This document shows positions 26,701 to 35,469 of a stretch of DNA of 36,880 nt, piece after piece. Position numbers and translations under genes: made by a program. The stretch's first letter is position 1, and every line of letters begins with the position of its first letter. The DNA lies in the NCBI RefSeq assembly GCF_005217525.1, contig NZ_PNXQ01000003.1:32365-69244 (forward strand), written 5' to 3'. Below the pieces are notes generated by a model, which was given only the letters and a program-made list of their open reading frames with translations, was not told where the DNA came from and made no database searches. The DNA comes from Paenibacillus terrae (GTDB taxonomy: Bacteria; Bacillota; Bacilli; Paenibacillales; Paenibacillaceae).

Positions 26701-27447
26701 CTAATGCTGTGAATGACGATATTGATCATCCTGTTCTTCCTGAGTGGAACGTCCCCGACCGCGCCCACGTCTACGTGACAGCTTACGGATATTGAGTTTC
26801 ATGCCATACAATGCATACAGCACCAACGGTACGAAAATCAGCTTCGATAATTGATCCGGAAATTTAACCGCCAGTACAACGGCAGCAATTACAACCCATG
26901 GAGCGATCCAGATCGCTTTCTTCGGAAGGCCCACCTTTTTTAAGTTCGGATATTTCATCGAGCTGACCATCAAATAAGAGACAAGCAGCATCGCAATCGA
27001 CATGTATAACAGAGAAATATCGTTATGGAATAAGGACAAAGTGGCTAACACACCACCTGCTGCCGGAATCGGCAAGCCTGTAAAATAACCCGGTACACCG
27101 GGACGTACATTAAAACGAGCCAAACGTAACGCTCCGCACATCGGAAAAATAGCCGTAACCGTCCAGGCCAAAGCCGAATTAGCATCATGAAAAGCAACCA
27201 TGTACATAATAACTGCGGGAGCTACACCAAAAGATATCATATCTGATAAGGAGTCCAGTTCTTTACCGAATTCGCTCTGGGCATTTAGCGCCCGGGCCAC
27301 TCGTCCATCCAGTCCGTCCAACAGCATGGCGACAATAACCATAATAGCGGCAAGACTGTATTTTCCGTCTACGGCCAATAAAATGGCGATCATTCCGAGA
27401 AACAAGTTACCCAAGGTAAACATGTTCGGAATTGATTTGGTAATCAT
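26701..27447 (-). CDS. pssA: CDP-diacylglycerol--serine O-phosphatidyltransferase
   Basis: PssA makes phosphatidylserine from CDP-diacylglycerol and serine, the precursor of phosphatidylethanolamine. The 248-residue membrane protein carries the CDP-alcohol phosphatidyltransferase signature DGLDGRVARALNAQSEFGKE then LDSLSD (near 44-69), with the required aspartates. About six further hydrophobic segments run to residue 218, then a basic Arg/Gly-rich tail. ATG after GAGGTGAAGAG. In B. subtilis the radA-disA-yacL run has no pssA, so its place between disA and yacL is a lineage feature. It is bounded by a probable promoter and terminator. Confidence 0.96.
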   Translation of the reverse strand: MITKSIPNMFTLGNLFLGMIAILLAVDGKYSLAAIMVIVAMLLDGLDGRVARALNAQSEFGKELDSLSDMISFGVAPAVIMYMVAFHDANSALAWTVTAIFPMCGALRLARFNVRPGVPGYFTGLPIPAAGGVLATLSLFHNDISLLYMSIAMLLVSYLMVSSMKYPNLKKVGLPKKAIWIAPWVVIAAVVLAVKFPDQLSKLIFVPLVLYALYGMKLNIRKLSRRRGRGRGRSTQEEQDDQYRHSQH

Positions 27448-27489
27448 CTCTTCACCTCAATGTATGAATTGTTCCATTATAATCCTTTC

Positions 27490-27518
27490 ACTGTATTACA
27501 TTTACATTTGCCTGTCAA
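27490..27518 (-). promoter_or_regulatory. probable SigA promoter for pssA
   Basis: On the minus strand TTGACA (27513-27518) and TACAGT (27490-27495) are 17 bp apart. The -35 lies inside the last codons of disA. The predicted start is near 27483, 36 nt before pssA. Confidence 0.55.
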
Positions 27519-28578
27519 TGAAAACTTGTTCCTGCAATCGTTTGAGTCCCTCTTTAATGGTGCGTGCACGGACTTCTCCAATGCCATCCACTTCATCCAG
27601 TTCTTCAATCGTCGCTGTCATGACTTGCGGAAAACGTCCAAAACGCTCTACCAGATTATGAATAATCACATTCGGTAGACGCGGTATTTTGTTCAACACC
27701 CGATAACCGCGCGCCACGATATATTCCTCTGATGTCGCAGCCGAAGACGGGTAACCCAGCAAACGCACAATATGATTTGCATCCAGCAGCTCATCGTCCG
27801 TGGAACGCTTGAGACCCAATATAATGCCACGGATTTTCTCATCGCTATCGTCTTTGGCATAATCCTTATACAGCAGCCAAGCCTCTTCCTCAATATTACT
27901 GACAAGCTCATCCATCTGCATGCTAATCAAACGGCCCTCATTCCCCAGCTCGTTGATAAATCGTTTAATTTCCATTTTGATGCGCAGCACCATTTCGATC
28001 CGTTGGATAACATTTACAACTTCAGGCATGGTCACCAACTCTTCAAATTCAGATGCAGTCAAATTCGTTGAGGCTTGCCCCAGCACGGATCTATACTTTT
28101 CCAGCGTCTGAATGGCCTGATTAGCTTTCGTTAAAATAACCCCGATTTCCTTGAGCGCATATCGCAGCGTTCCCTGGTACAACGTAATAATATTACGCCG
28201 CTGAGAAATCGACACGACTAACTTGCCAGTTTGCTTGGCAACCCGCTCCGCTGTCCGGTGACGAATACCCGTTTCAATCGAGGAAATGGAAGAGTCAGGA
28301 ATCAGTTGCGTATTTGCGTATAAAATCCGTTTCAAATCCTCACTCAGTATGATTGCGCCGTCCATCTTGGCAAGTTCATACAAATAGTTCGGCGAAAAAT
28401 CACAGTTAATCGAGAAGCCGCCGTCCACGACCTCCATTACCTCCGGGCTATAGCCAACGACCAGAAGAGCGCCCGTTTTGGCGCGCAACACGTTTTCCAG
28501 TCCGTCGCGAAAGGGAGTTCCCGGTGCCACAAGCCGCAGCAAATCATTCATTTTATCCAGTTGGCTCGCTTCTTTCAT
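27502..28578 (-). CDS. disA: DNA integrity scanning protein DisA (diadenylate cyclase)
   Basis: DisA scans DNA for branched structures and makes c-di-AMP until it meets damage. The 358-residue protein has the DAC catalytic motifs MDGAIIL (near 72-78) and [13 protein letters not shown] (near 107-119). The helical spine follows, and the C-terminal helix-hairpin-helix DNA-binding part is [19 protein letters not shown] prefer the ATG at 28578, spaced 8 nt from GGGGG. An ATG six bases earlier (28584) is too close to that site. It starts 12 bp after radA; the disA-radA pairing is conserved. Confidence 0.96.
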   Translation of the reverse strand: MKEASQLDKMNDLLRLVAPGTPFRDGLENVLRAKTGALLVVGYSPEVMEVVDGGFSINCDFSPNYLYELAKMDGAIILSEDLKRILYANTQLIPDSSISSIETGIRHRTAERVAKQTGKLVVSISQRRNIITLYQGTLRYALKEIGVILTKANQAIQTLEKYRSVLGQASTNLTASEFEELVTMPEVVNVIQRIEMVLRIKMEIKRFINELGNEGRLISMQMDELVSNIEEEAWLLYKDYAKDDSDEKIRGIILGLKRSTDDELLDANHIVRLLGYPSSAATSEEYIVARGYRVLNKIPRLPNVIIHNLVERFGRFPQVMTATIEELDEVDGIGEVRARTIKEGLKRLQEQVFIDRQM

Positions 28579-28590
28579 TCTCATTGCCCC

Positions 28591-29964
28591 CTAATCTAAT
28601 GCGGCTGCCAATGCATCTGCCACCGTTCCTACTCCTACAATCTGTATCCCTTTCGGATGCGTCCAGCCCTTCAGGCTCTTTTCCGGCATAATCACCCGTT
28701 TAAAACCCAGCTTCTCTGCTTCCCGCACACGCTGCTCCGCTCTGGATACAGCACGCACCTCCCCCGTCAGCCCTACCTCGCCAAAAATCACATCATACGG
28801 CTTGGTAGGCGCATCTCGAAAACTGGAAGCAATACTCACCGCTATTGCCAGGTCCACCGCTGGTTCATCCAGTTTTACGCCTCCAGCTACATTTAGATAC
28901 GCATCCTGATTTTGCAAAAACATGCCCATCCGCTTTTCCAACACGGCTATAATCAATCCCATTCGATGATGGTCAACCCCTGTACCCATTCGGCGTGGAG
29001 AAGGAAAATGCGTGGTCGCAATCAGCGCTTGCAGCTCAACCAATACAGGTCGGGTTCCTTCCATGCTGGCAACGACAGTCGAACCAGCCACCCCCAGCGG
29101 TCGTTCGGACAGAAACAGCTCCGAAGGATTCGACACCTCACGCAAGCCGCTTTCAGCCATTTCAAAAATACCAATTTCATTCGTAGAACCAAAGCGGTTC
29201 TTAACTGCACGCAATAGCCGATACGTATGATGACGCTCTCCTTCAAAATAAAGCACGCAATCGACCATATGTTCCAACAGACGCGGGCCTGCAATGGCCC
29301 CTTCCTTGGTCACATGTCCTACCAGCACCGTTGCAATACCTAGTCCCTTGGCAATCCGCATAAAACGTGAAGTACATTCCCGCACCTGTGCTACACTCCC
29401 CGGCGCACTCGTCACCTCAGGCAAATATACGGTCTGGATAGAATCAATCACCAGAAACTCCGGTTTCAGGCTGTCCACCGCTTCTTCAATCGTCTCCAAA
29501 TTCGTCTCACATAATACGTATAGGTTGGGGGACAAGGCACCAAGGCGGTCTGCACGCAGCTTCGTCTGACGGACCGATTCCTCACCTGACACATACAGCA
29601 CTCTCAGACCGGTTAAGGCCAGCTCATTCGATGTCTGTAGCATAAGCGTAGATTTCCCAATCCCTGGATCACCGCCCACCAGAACCAGTGAACCCGGCAC
29701 CACGCCTCCCCCGAGCACGCGATTCAATTCGCCAATTCCCGTCAAAATTCGTGCTTCTTTGCCACTCTCCACCTCAATAATAGGGAGTGGCTTATCTTTT
29801 GTGCTATGAGTAAGAAGGGAAGAACCCATTCCTTGAGTTTTTACAACGCTTTCCGTTTCCTCCACCATGGAATTCCATGCCTGGCATCCGGGACATTTTC
29901 CATACCATTTGGGCGATTCATAACCGCACTCTGTACAGGAAAATTTAGTTTTCACTTTAGCCAT
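28591..29964 (-). CDS. radA: DNA repair protein RadA
   Basis: RadA (Sms) is a RecA-like ATPase and branch-migration factor in recombination. In 457 residues it shows the N-terminal zinc finger [19 protein letters not shown] (near 10-28) and the Walker [11 protein letters not shown] (near 97-106). Walker B is [10 protein letters not shown] near 169-178, and the family motif [11 protein letters not shown] near 255-265 is intact. The Lon-like C-terminal domain follows. In B. subtilis RadA interacts with DisA, the next gene. The radA upstream gap (29965-30130) has no promoter I can call with confidence. Confidence 0.97.
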   Translation of the reverse strand: MAKVKTKFSCTECGYESPKWYGKCPGCQAWNSMVEETESVVKTQGMGSSLLTHSTKDKPLPIIEVESGKEARILTGIGELNRVLGGGVVPGSLVLVGGDPGIGKSTLMLQTSNELALTGLRVLYVSGEESVRQTKLRADRLGALSPNLYVLCETNLETIEEAVDSLKPEFLVIDSIQTVYLPEVTSAPGSVAQVRECTSRFMRIAKGLGIATVLVGHVTKEGAIAGPRLLEHMVDCVLYFEGERHHTYRLLRAVKNRFGSTNEIGIFEMAESGLREVSNPSELFLSERPLGVAGSTVVASMEGTRPVLVELQALIATTHFPSPRRMGTGVDHHRMGLIIAVLEKRMGMFLQNQDAYLNVAGGVKLDEPAVDLAIAVSIASSFRDAPTKPYDVIFGEVGLTGEVRAVSRAEQRVREAEKLGFKRVIMPEKSLKGWTHPKGIQIVGVGTVADALAAALD

Positions 29965-30130
29965 ACTTTGTTCCTTGGCTCCTTATTTGACAACGATCAA
30001 TGTCGGATTTATCTTCATACAGCCGGAAAGAGCTGTAACAATAAAAGTTTACCATTGAAGCTTGGCGGACGTAAAGCGATATCACAAACTTTTCCAAAGC
30101 TCTTATCCGACCGCTCCACAGAGCTTTATA
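29965..30130. other. clpC-radA intergenic DNA
   Basis: Apart from the clpC terminator next to it, I see no gene. On the minus strand the best promoter-like pair is TTGTTA-16-TATGAA, too weak to annotate. A radA promoter is expected here, because the preceding operon ends in a strong terminator. Confidence 0.5.
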
Positions 30131-30180
30131 CACAAAAAGGGTGCCCTCGCCACAGCTTTTCAGCCTGCGAGACACCCTTT
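30131..30180 (-). terminator. intrinsic terminator after clpC
   Basis: On the minus strand AAAGGGTGTCTCGC pairs with GCGAGGGCACCCTTT (one unpaired T/G position) around a 16-nt inner loop, then runs into TTTTTGTG. The plus-strand arms are 30136-30150 and 30167-30180. It closes ctsR-mcsA-mcsB-clpC 85 bp past the clpC stop. Confidence 0.88.
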
Positions 30181-30265
30181 CGTACTTCTTTTATTGTGCT
30201 AACCTATCGTACCTCTATCCTTTTGGGCAAAAGCCGATTGATTATCGTTAACTTTTATAGCCTGT

Positions 30266-32710
30266 TCAGGACTTCGCGGATACGTTATCCTTTTTTGTAA
30301 CGGTCAACGCACCGTTCTCTTCATCAATAAAGAGAGAATCACCTTTAGTGATATTACCCGACAGCAACTCCTCAGACAGACGGTCCTCGATATGCTTCTG
30401 GATTGCACGACGTAATGGACGCGCACCATACGCCGGATCAAAGCCTTCCTTCGCAAGGAATGCCTTAGCCTTGTCTGTCAACTCAAAGTCCACCTCGTAC
30501 TCATTCAGACGCTTACGCAGCTCTTCGGACATGAGGGACACGATTTCGGCGATGTGTTTTTCTTCGAGAGAATGGAAAACGATAATTTCATCAATCCGGT
30601 TCAAGAACTCGGGACGGAAGCTTTTCTTCAGTTCATCCATCACTTTGCCCTTCATGTTATCATAATCCGCTCCAGCGTCCACAACAGCTGTAAAGCCGAG
30701 CGTGGAGTTGCGTTTGATCGCCTGTGCACCCACATTGGATGTCAGGATGATGAGTGTGTTGCGGAAATCGACAACACGGCCTTTGGAATCCGTCAGACGT
30801 CCATCTTCCAGCACTTGCAGAAGAATGTTGAATACTTCTGGATGTGCTTTTTCAATCTCATCCAGCAGTACGACGGAGTAAGGTTTACGACGTACCTTCT
30901 CAGTCAATTGGCCGCCTTCTTCATATCCAACATATCCTGGAGGCGCTCCAACCAGGCGGGACGTGGAATGCTTCTCCATGTATTCGGACATATCGATTCG
31001 GATAACCGCATTTTCATCTCCGAACATGGATTCAGCCAACGCGCGTGCCAGCTCAGTTTTACCAACCCCGGTTGGACCGAGGAAAATAAAGGAGCCGATT
31101 GGACGTTTCGGATCTTTCAGTCCGGCACGTGCCCGGCGAATAGCCCGGCTAACTGCCTTAACTGCTTCATCCTGCCCAATTACCCGCTCATGCAGCAATT
31201 CTTCCATGTTCAACAGGCGATGCGTTTCTTCCTCTTTCAGCTTGCTAACTGGAACACCTGTCCAAATCGCAACGACCTGAGCAATATCCTCCGGTGTTAC
31301 TTCGGAATCTGTACGTCCCTGTTGCTCTTTCCATTGGTTTTTCGTAACATCCAGCTCTTCACGAATTTTCTGCTCTGTATCACGCAATGCAGCCGCCTTT
31401 TCGAACTCTTGGCTTTGTACAGCCGAATCCTTTTCCTTACGAATATCTTCCAGACGGTTTTCCAGCTGTTTCAAGTTTGGCGGTACCGTATAGGAATTCA
31501 GCCTTACCTTGGAACCTGCTTCATCAATAAGGTCAATTGCTTTATCCGGCAGGAAGCGGTCGGTGATATAACGATCTGACAATTTTACTGCCGCTTCAAT
31601 GGCTTCATCCGTAATTTTCACACGGTGATGCGCTTCATAACGGTCACGCAGACCGTACAGAATTTGAATAGCTTCTTCTGGAGAAGGCTGATCTACCGTA
31701 ATCGGCTGGAAGCGACGTTCCAAAGCAGCATCCTTCTCAATATATTTGCGGTATTCGTCCAGCGTTGTCGCACCGATGCATTGCAGCTCGCCACGTGCCA
31801 GAGCAGGCTTTAAAATGTTGGAAGCATCAATGGCACCTTCAGCTCCACCAGCACCAATCAGCGTATGCAGCTCATCAATGAACAATACGATGTTTCCTGC
31901 TTGACGAATCTCGTCCATAATCTTTTTCAAACGATCCTCAAATTCACCACGATATTTGGTGCCTGCTACTACAGAGCCCATATCCAGTGTCATTACACGC
32001 TTGTCGCGCAACGTTTCGGGAATCTCATTGGCAATAATTTTTTGCGCCAATCCTTCGGCAATTGCTGTTTTACCTACCCCTGGCTCACCGATCAGAACTG
32101 GATTGTTCTTTGTACGGCGACTGAGCACCTGAATTACACGTTCAATTTCCTTACTACGCCCAATGACAGGGTCCAGGTTGTTCTCCTTCGCAGATGCCGT
32201 CAAATCACGTGCCAAGCTGTCCAGCGTTGGTGTGCTGACATTAGCTGGAGCACCATGATGGCTGGAAACAGCCTCGCTGCTGCCGAGCAATTGAAGCACT
32301 TGCTGACGTGCTTTATTCAGGCTGATACCCAAGTTATTCAGTACACGGGCTGCTACACCTTCGCCTTCACGGATAAGACCGAGCAAAATATGTTCCGTAC
32401 CTACATAGGTATGGCCCAGCTTACGAGCTTCATCCATAGATAACTCGATGACCTTTTTGGCGCGTGGAGTATAGGCAATGTTCGTCGGTTGTTCTTGACC
32501 GCGTCCAATCAGCGTTTCCACTTCATCCTGAATTTTTTCCAGTCCCAGCCCTAAACCAATCAAGGCTTTCGCTGCAATTCCTTCACCTTCACGAATGAGG
32601 CCGAGCAAAATGTGCTCCGTGCCAATGTTGTTGTGTCCCAATCGAACAGCTTCTTCCTGAGCCAAGGCAAGCACTTTTTGTGCGCGTTCCGTAAATCTTC
32701 CAAACATCAT
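30266..32710 (-). CDS. clpC: ATP-dependent Clp protease ATP-binding subunit ClpC
   Basis: ClpC is the Hsp100 unfoldase that feeds ClpP and degrades arginine-phosphorylated proteins in bacilli. The 814-residue chain has the double N-domain repeat ([15 protein letters not shown] to about residue 145). The first AAA+ module has Walker A GEPGVGKT (near 206-213), followed by a UVR-type middle region (near 420-455). The second AAA+ module has GPTGVGKTE near 545-553 and [16 protein letters not shown] near 608-623. It is last in the ctsR operon, 44 bp after mcsB. The ATG has GGAGGTG upstream. Confidence 0.98.
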   Translation of the reverse strand: MMFGRFTERAQKVLALAQEEAVRLGHNNIGTEHILLGLIREGEGIAAKALIGLGLGLEKIQDEVETLIGRGQEQPTNIAYTPRAKKVIELSMDEARKLGHTYVGTEHILLGLIREGEGVAARVLNNLGISLNKARQQVLQLLGSSEAVSSHHGAPANVSTPTLDSLARDLTASAKENNLDPVIGRSKEIERVIQVLSRRTKNNPVLIGEPGVGKTAIAEGLAQKIIANEIPETLRDKRVMTLDMGSVVAGTKYRGEFEDRLKKIMDEIRQAGNIVLFIDELHTLIGAGGAEGAIDASNILKPALARGELQCIGATTLDEYRKYIEKDAALERRFQPITVDQPSPEEAIQILYGLRDRYEAHHRVKITDEAIEAAVKLSDRYITDRFLPDKAIDLIDEAGSKVRLNSYTVPPNLKQLENRLEDIRKEKDSAVQSQEFEKAAALRDTEQKIREELDVTKNQWKEQQGRTDSEVTPEDIAQVVAIWTGVPVSKLKEEETHRLLNMEELLHERVIGQDEAVKAVSRAIRRARAGLKDPKRPIGSFIFLGPTGVGKTELARALAESMFGDENAVIRIDMSEYMEKHSTSRLVGAPPGYVGYEEGGQLTEKVRRKPYSVVLLDEIEKAHPEVFNILLQVLEDGRLTDSKGRVVDFRNTLIILTSNVGAQAIKRNSTLGFTAVVDAGADYDNMKGKVMDELKKSFRPEFLNRIDEIIVFHSLEEKHIAEIVSLMSEELRKRLNEYEVDFELTDKAKAFLAKEGFDPAYGARPLRRAIQKHIEDRLSEELLSGNITKGDSLFIDEENGALTVTKKDNVSAKS

Positions 32711-32754
32711 ATATCCTGCACCTCCACAGTGTGTATTTCAGATCATTCTATATA

Positions 32755-33819
32755 TTAAAGGGTTGTGCCTAATTTTTGCCGGATCAGCTTCGCCCGGTAC
32801 ATATCGCGCTCACCGGTATTCATTTTATCACCAAAGCTTTTTTGCAGAAATCCGGGCTGCGTCATCACATTGAGCTCATTCATCGTTGCCGTGGATGGAC
32901 GCTCCAAAATCCCCAAGTCTACGCCAAGACGTACATCGGACAACCGCTGTGCGGCTTCCTTAGATTCCAGTACCGCTGCATATGACAAAATACCGAATGA
33001 ACGCATCACCCGATCTGTAATCCGCAGCATGGACTCATTCATCAGCCGTTCCCTGGCGGAACGTTCATGCTCTATAATTTGCAGCACTACGCCATGCAGA
33101 TTTTCGATAATTTCCGCCTCGGTCTGTCCCAGTGTAATTTGATTGGATACCTGAAACAGATTGCCGACTGCTTCACTGCCTTCACCATAAATACCGCGAA
33201 CGGTAAGACCTACCTGTGAAACAGCAGACAAAATGCGGTTAATCTGATGAGTCATGACCAATGCGGGCAGATGCATCATCACCGAAGCTCTCATCCCTGT
33301 GCCGACATTCGTCGGACAACTGGTCAGAAAGCCTCTACGATCATCAAATGCATAATCGACATGCGCCTCAAATGCATCATCAATAACCATAGCACGTTCC
33401 CAAGCTTCTCTAACCTGACATCCCGGATATAAGCACTGGATACGCAGATGATCCTCTTCGTTTATCATAACACTAACCGATTCATCATCGCTAATCAAAA
33501 CAGCACCGTTACGAGATTCGTTCGCCAAATTAGGGCTAATCAAATGCTTCTCAACCAGCACCTGCTTGTCGATCTCATCCAACTCGGATATTTTCAGGGT
33601 ATGAAAGGTACCAAAGCGTCCTAAATCATCATACTGAAGGATATCCGTCAAGCGTTGAAGTGCTTCTTCCGACTGCTGGTTGGTAGCAAGCATGGGAAAA
33701 GGCAGATGCTGCAAGTTACGCGCAATTCTTACCCGACTGCTAATGACAATCTCCGAATCCGCAGCATCACCACGCATCCAATCACTTAGCGGCTTTTCCG
33801 TAAACCGGATATTGGGCAT
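32755..33819 (-). CDS. mcsB: protein-arginine kinase McsB
   Basis: McsB phosphorylates arginines on misfolded proteins, marking them for ClpC-ClpP, and inactivates CtsR. I choose ATG 33819 (MPNIRFTEKPLSDWM, 354 residues), which follows AGGAGGGGATGCGTA; the upstream frame has no support. The phosphagen-kinase fold shows SSRVRIARNLQHLPFP near 27-42 and FLTSCPTNVGTGMRASVMMHLP near 164-185, with the active-site cysteine. The C-terminal RDMYRA matches the phosphoarginine-receptor motif RDxxRA, so allosteric activation is likely retained. It lies 29 bp after mcsA, its activator. Confidence 0.97.
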   Translation of the reverse strand: MPNIRFTEKPLSDWMRGDAADSEIVISSRVRIARNLQHLPFPMLATNQQSEEALQRLTDILQYDDLGRFGTFHTLKISELDEIDKQVLVEKHLISPNLANESRNGAVLISDDESVSVMINEEDHLRIQCLYPGCQVREAWERAMVIDDAFEAHVDYAFDDRRGFLTSCPTNVGTGMRASVMMHLPALVMTHQINRILSAVSQVGLTVRGIYGEGSEAVGNLFQVSNQITLGQTEAEIIENLHGVVLQIIEHERSARERLMNESMLRITDRVMRSFGILSYAAVLESKEAAQRLSDVRLGVDLGILERPSTATMNELNVMTQPGFLQKSFGDKMNTGERDMYRAKLIRQKLGTTL

Positions 33820-33848
33820 TACGCATCCCCTCCTACTCTTCACAAACT

Positions 33849-34373
33849 TTACTCTTCAGTCATTTCTTTTTCAAGCTTTCTGATTTGATCCCTAAGCTCA
33901 GCGGCTGATTCAAATTCTTCCTGTACAATATGCTGTTGCATCTCTTTTTTCAGATCATCAATTTGCCGTTTAACCTTCAATCGGCCTCCGGTGCGAACCG
34001 GAACCTTGCCCACATGGCTCGTGCTGCCATGCACACGCTTGAACAGCGGGTCCAGACGGCTGTCAAAATATTGATAGCACGACGGGCACCCAAAGCGCCC
34101 CAGCTTACTGAACTGTGCATAGGTCATGCCGCAATCCTTGCATTGCAGGTTTTGCGAACCACTATGGCCTGGCGACTGGCTCTTTGTGCTGGATTCAAAA
34201 TCCAGCATCCCCGACAACAAGCTATGAATCGAAAAGCCGTTAGGTGTTCCAGGGATCATCTCCCCTTTTTCCTTCGCACACGTCTCACAAATATGAAACT
34301 CTGTCTTTTCGCCATTCACGATTTTGGTGAAATGCAAAGTTGCCGGCCGTTTATTACATTCTTGGCACAGCAT
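33849..34373 (-). CDS. mcsA: McsA, zinc-binding activator of McsB
   Basis: McsA activates the McsB kinase in the CtsR heat-shock circuit. I choose ATG 34373 (MLCQECNKRPATLHFTKI, 174 residues), with AAGGAGGTGCTTTT upstream. Two zinc clusters are visible: CQEC with CETC (near 3-32), and CKDC with CPSC (near 78-101). The C-terminal UVR domain reads IDDLKKEMQQHIVQEEFESA and AELRDQIRKLE (near 138-168). It sits between ctsR (63-bp gap) and mcsB. Confidence 0.96.
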   Translation of the reverse strand: MLCQECNKRPATLHFTKIVNGEKTEFHICETCAKEKGEMIPGTPNGFSIHSLLSGMLDFESSTKSQSPGHSGSQNLQCKDCGMTYAQFSKLGRFGCPSCYQYFDSRLDPLFKRVHGSTSHVGKVPVRTGGRLKVKRQIDDLKKEMQQHIVQEEFESAAELRDQIRKLEKEMTEE

Positions 34374-34436
34374 AAAAGCACCTCCTTCAGCGTCAAGATT
34401 TTTGAAAATCCCTACATCTAAATCTTGAATCACACG

Positions 34437-34901
34437 CTATCTGGCCACCAGCAACGAAATCAGCATAGCTTTAAGCAGCCTTGCCCGCAACTGGTCACGA
34501 TAGGGAAGTTTCAGCAATAATGTGTCCCTTGATAAAGCGGCCTTCATTAAACTAGCTTCCCTTTTGCTTAAAAAATGTGCTTCTTCCAGCTGATAAATCA
34601 GACCTTCTGCTGCCGATTGGCTAATTTCCTCTCCAATACTTTGATGAAGATGTGTATGAATCGCATGTTGTGCAGGCAGTTGAATTCGCTGAATGCGAAT
34701 GTAACCCCCTCCACCGCGTTTGCTTTCCACCACATAGCCTTTTTCCAGCGTAAAACGGGTACTGATTACATAATTAATTTGCGACGGCACGCAGGAAAAG
34801 CGGTCAGCCAAATCATTACGCTGAATTTCCACTAAACCTTTGGGACTCTCCAGCAATATGCTCTTCAAATATTGTTCAATAATATCGGAAACATTGCGCA
34901 T
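34437..34901 (-). CDS. ctsR: transcriptional repressor CtsR
   Basis: CtsR is the dimeric winged-helix repressor of clp genes that senses heat directly. I choose ATG 34901 (MRNVSDIIEQYLKSIL, 154 residues), because GGAGGAT lies 8 nt upstream. A GTG at 34916 overlaps that site. The helix-turn-helix reads NDLADRFSCVPSQINYVIST (near 28-47). The tetraglycine wing KRGGGGYIRI (near 61-70) is the thermosensing loop and is intact. The C-terminal helical part ends LRARLLKAMLISL. A CtsR box lies at its own promoter, so autorepression is expected. Confidence 0.97.
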   Translation of the reverse strand: MRNVSDIIEQYLKSILLESPKGLVEIQRNDLADRFSCVPSQINYVISTRFTLEKGYVVESKRGGGGYIRIQRIQLPAQHAIHTHLHQSIGEEISQSAAEGLIYQLEEAHFLSKREASLMKAALSRDTLLLKLPYRDQLRARLLKAMLISLLVAR

Positions 34902-35242
34902 TTCATCATCCTCCACTAACGGAAACGCAAATATTCAGTACATTTCACGCTCCACAGAGTCCGCCGTATATTGAACTTAACCAAACGGTAAAATCACGAA
35001 TCTAAGCCTGTATGGAGGCTAATCAGCTCTCTTACCTCACTTAAAAACATCCCGTTTAGTTTCTAGTGTGACCTTTAATCCTAATAAATCATACACCTTC
35101 CCTCATCCTCATGAGATTACAGTGACGTTTAACTACAGATCAGGTCTGTCTTTGCATGCTGTGTTGGTGTCAATGTATTATATACGGCTAAAGACTCAGC
35201 GTATTTACACCAATCAAAAGAAGCGCGATAGACTCCATTGAC
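34902..35242 (-). other. about 340-nt untranslated leader of ctsR
   Basis: Between the CtsR-controlled start site (near 35261) and the ctsR ATG lie about 340 nt. I see no known RNA family and no second promoter with acceptable boxes. One 18-codon frame (34994-35050, minus strand; MFLSEVRELISLHTGLDS) has no good ribosome binding site. The length is unusual for a heat-shock operon and could hold another promoter or an RNA element. Confidence 0.45.
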
Positions 35243-35259
35243 TTTGACTTTCTTTGACT
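35243..35259 (-). promoter_or_regulatory. CtsR operator
   Basis: The minus strand reads AGTCAAA-GAA-AGTCAAA, an exact match to the CtsR heptad repeat (A/G)GTCAAA-NAN-(A/G)GTCAAA. It covers the predicted start site of the ctsR promoter (-10 at 35268-35273), so CtsR binding should block initiation of ctsR-mcsA-mcsB-clpC. A third partial heptad (GTCAATG) follows downstream. Confidence 0.9.
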
Positions 35260-35267
35260 ATAATCAC

Positions 35268-35295
35268 ATTATAGCACAAAATATATTTTTGCCAA
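35268..35295 (-). promoter_or_regulatory. SigA-type extended -10 promoter of the ctsR operon
   Basis: On the minus strand TTGGCA (35290-35295) and consensus TATAAT (35268-35273) are 16 bp apart, with TG one base before the -10. The CtsR box begins 9 bp downstream of the -10, which supports this as the regulated heat-shock promoter. Confidence 0.82.
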
Positions 35296-35341
35296 GGGGT
35301 CAATATCATTTTTCGCAATCTAATTATGTTTTATACAATAT

Positions 35342-35372
35342 AAGAAAAACTCTTCCCTTTACGGAAAGAGTT
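35342..35372 (-). terminator. intrinsic terminator after the acetyltransferase gene
   Basis: AACTCTTCCC (35348-35357) and GGAAAGAGTT (35363-35372) form a 10-bp stem with one G-U pair and a 5-nt loop. TTTCTT follows on the minus strand. It separates the GNAT gene from the ctsR operon promoter 50 bp downstream. The DNA between the gene stop and this hairpin (35373-35469) is A+T-rich and shows nothing else. Confidence 0.85.
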
Positions 35373-35469
35373 CTGAAAAATATCGTTAAAATCATCCAAA
35401 CCTTATAAAAGGTATTTAAGCTATATTCCCTAAAAAATGAAGACTCAAGAGCATTTAAGAGCGTTACAA

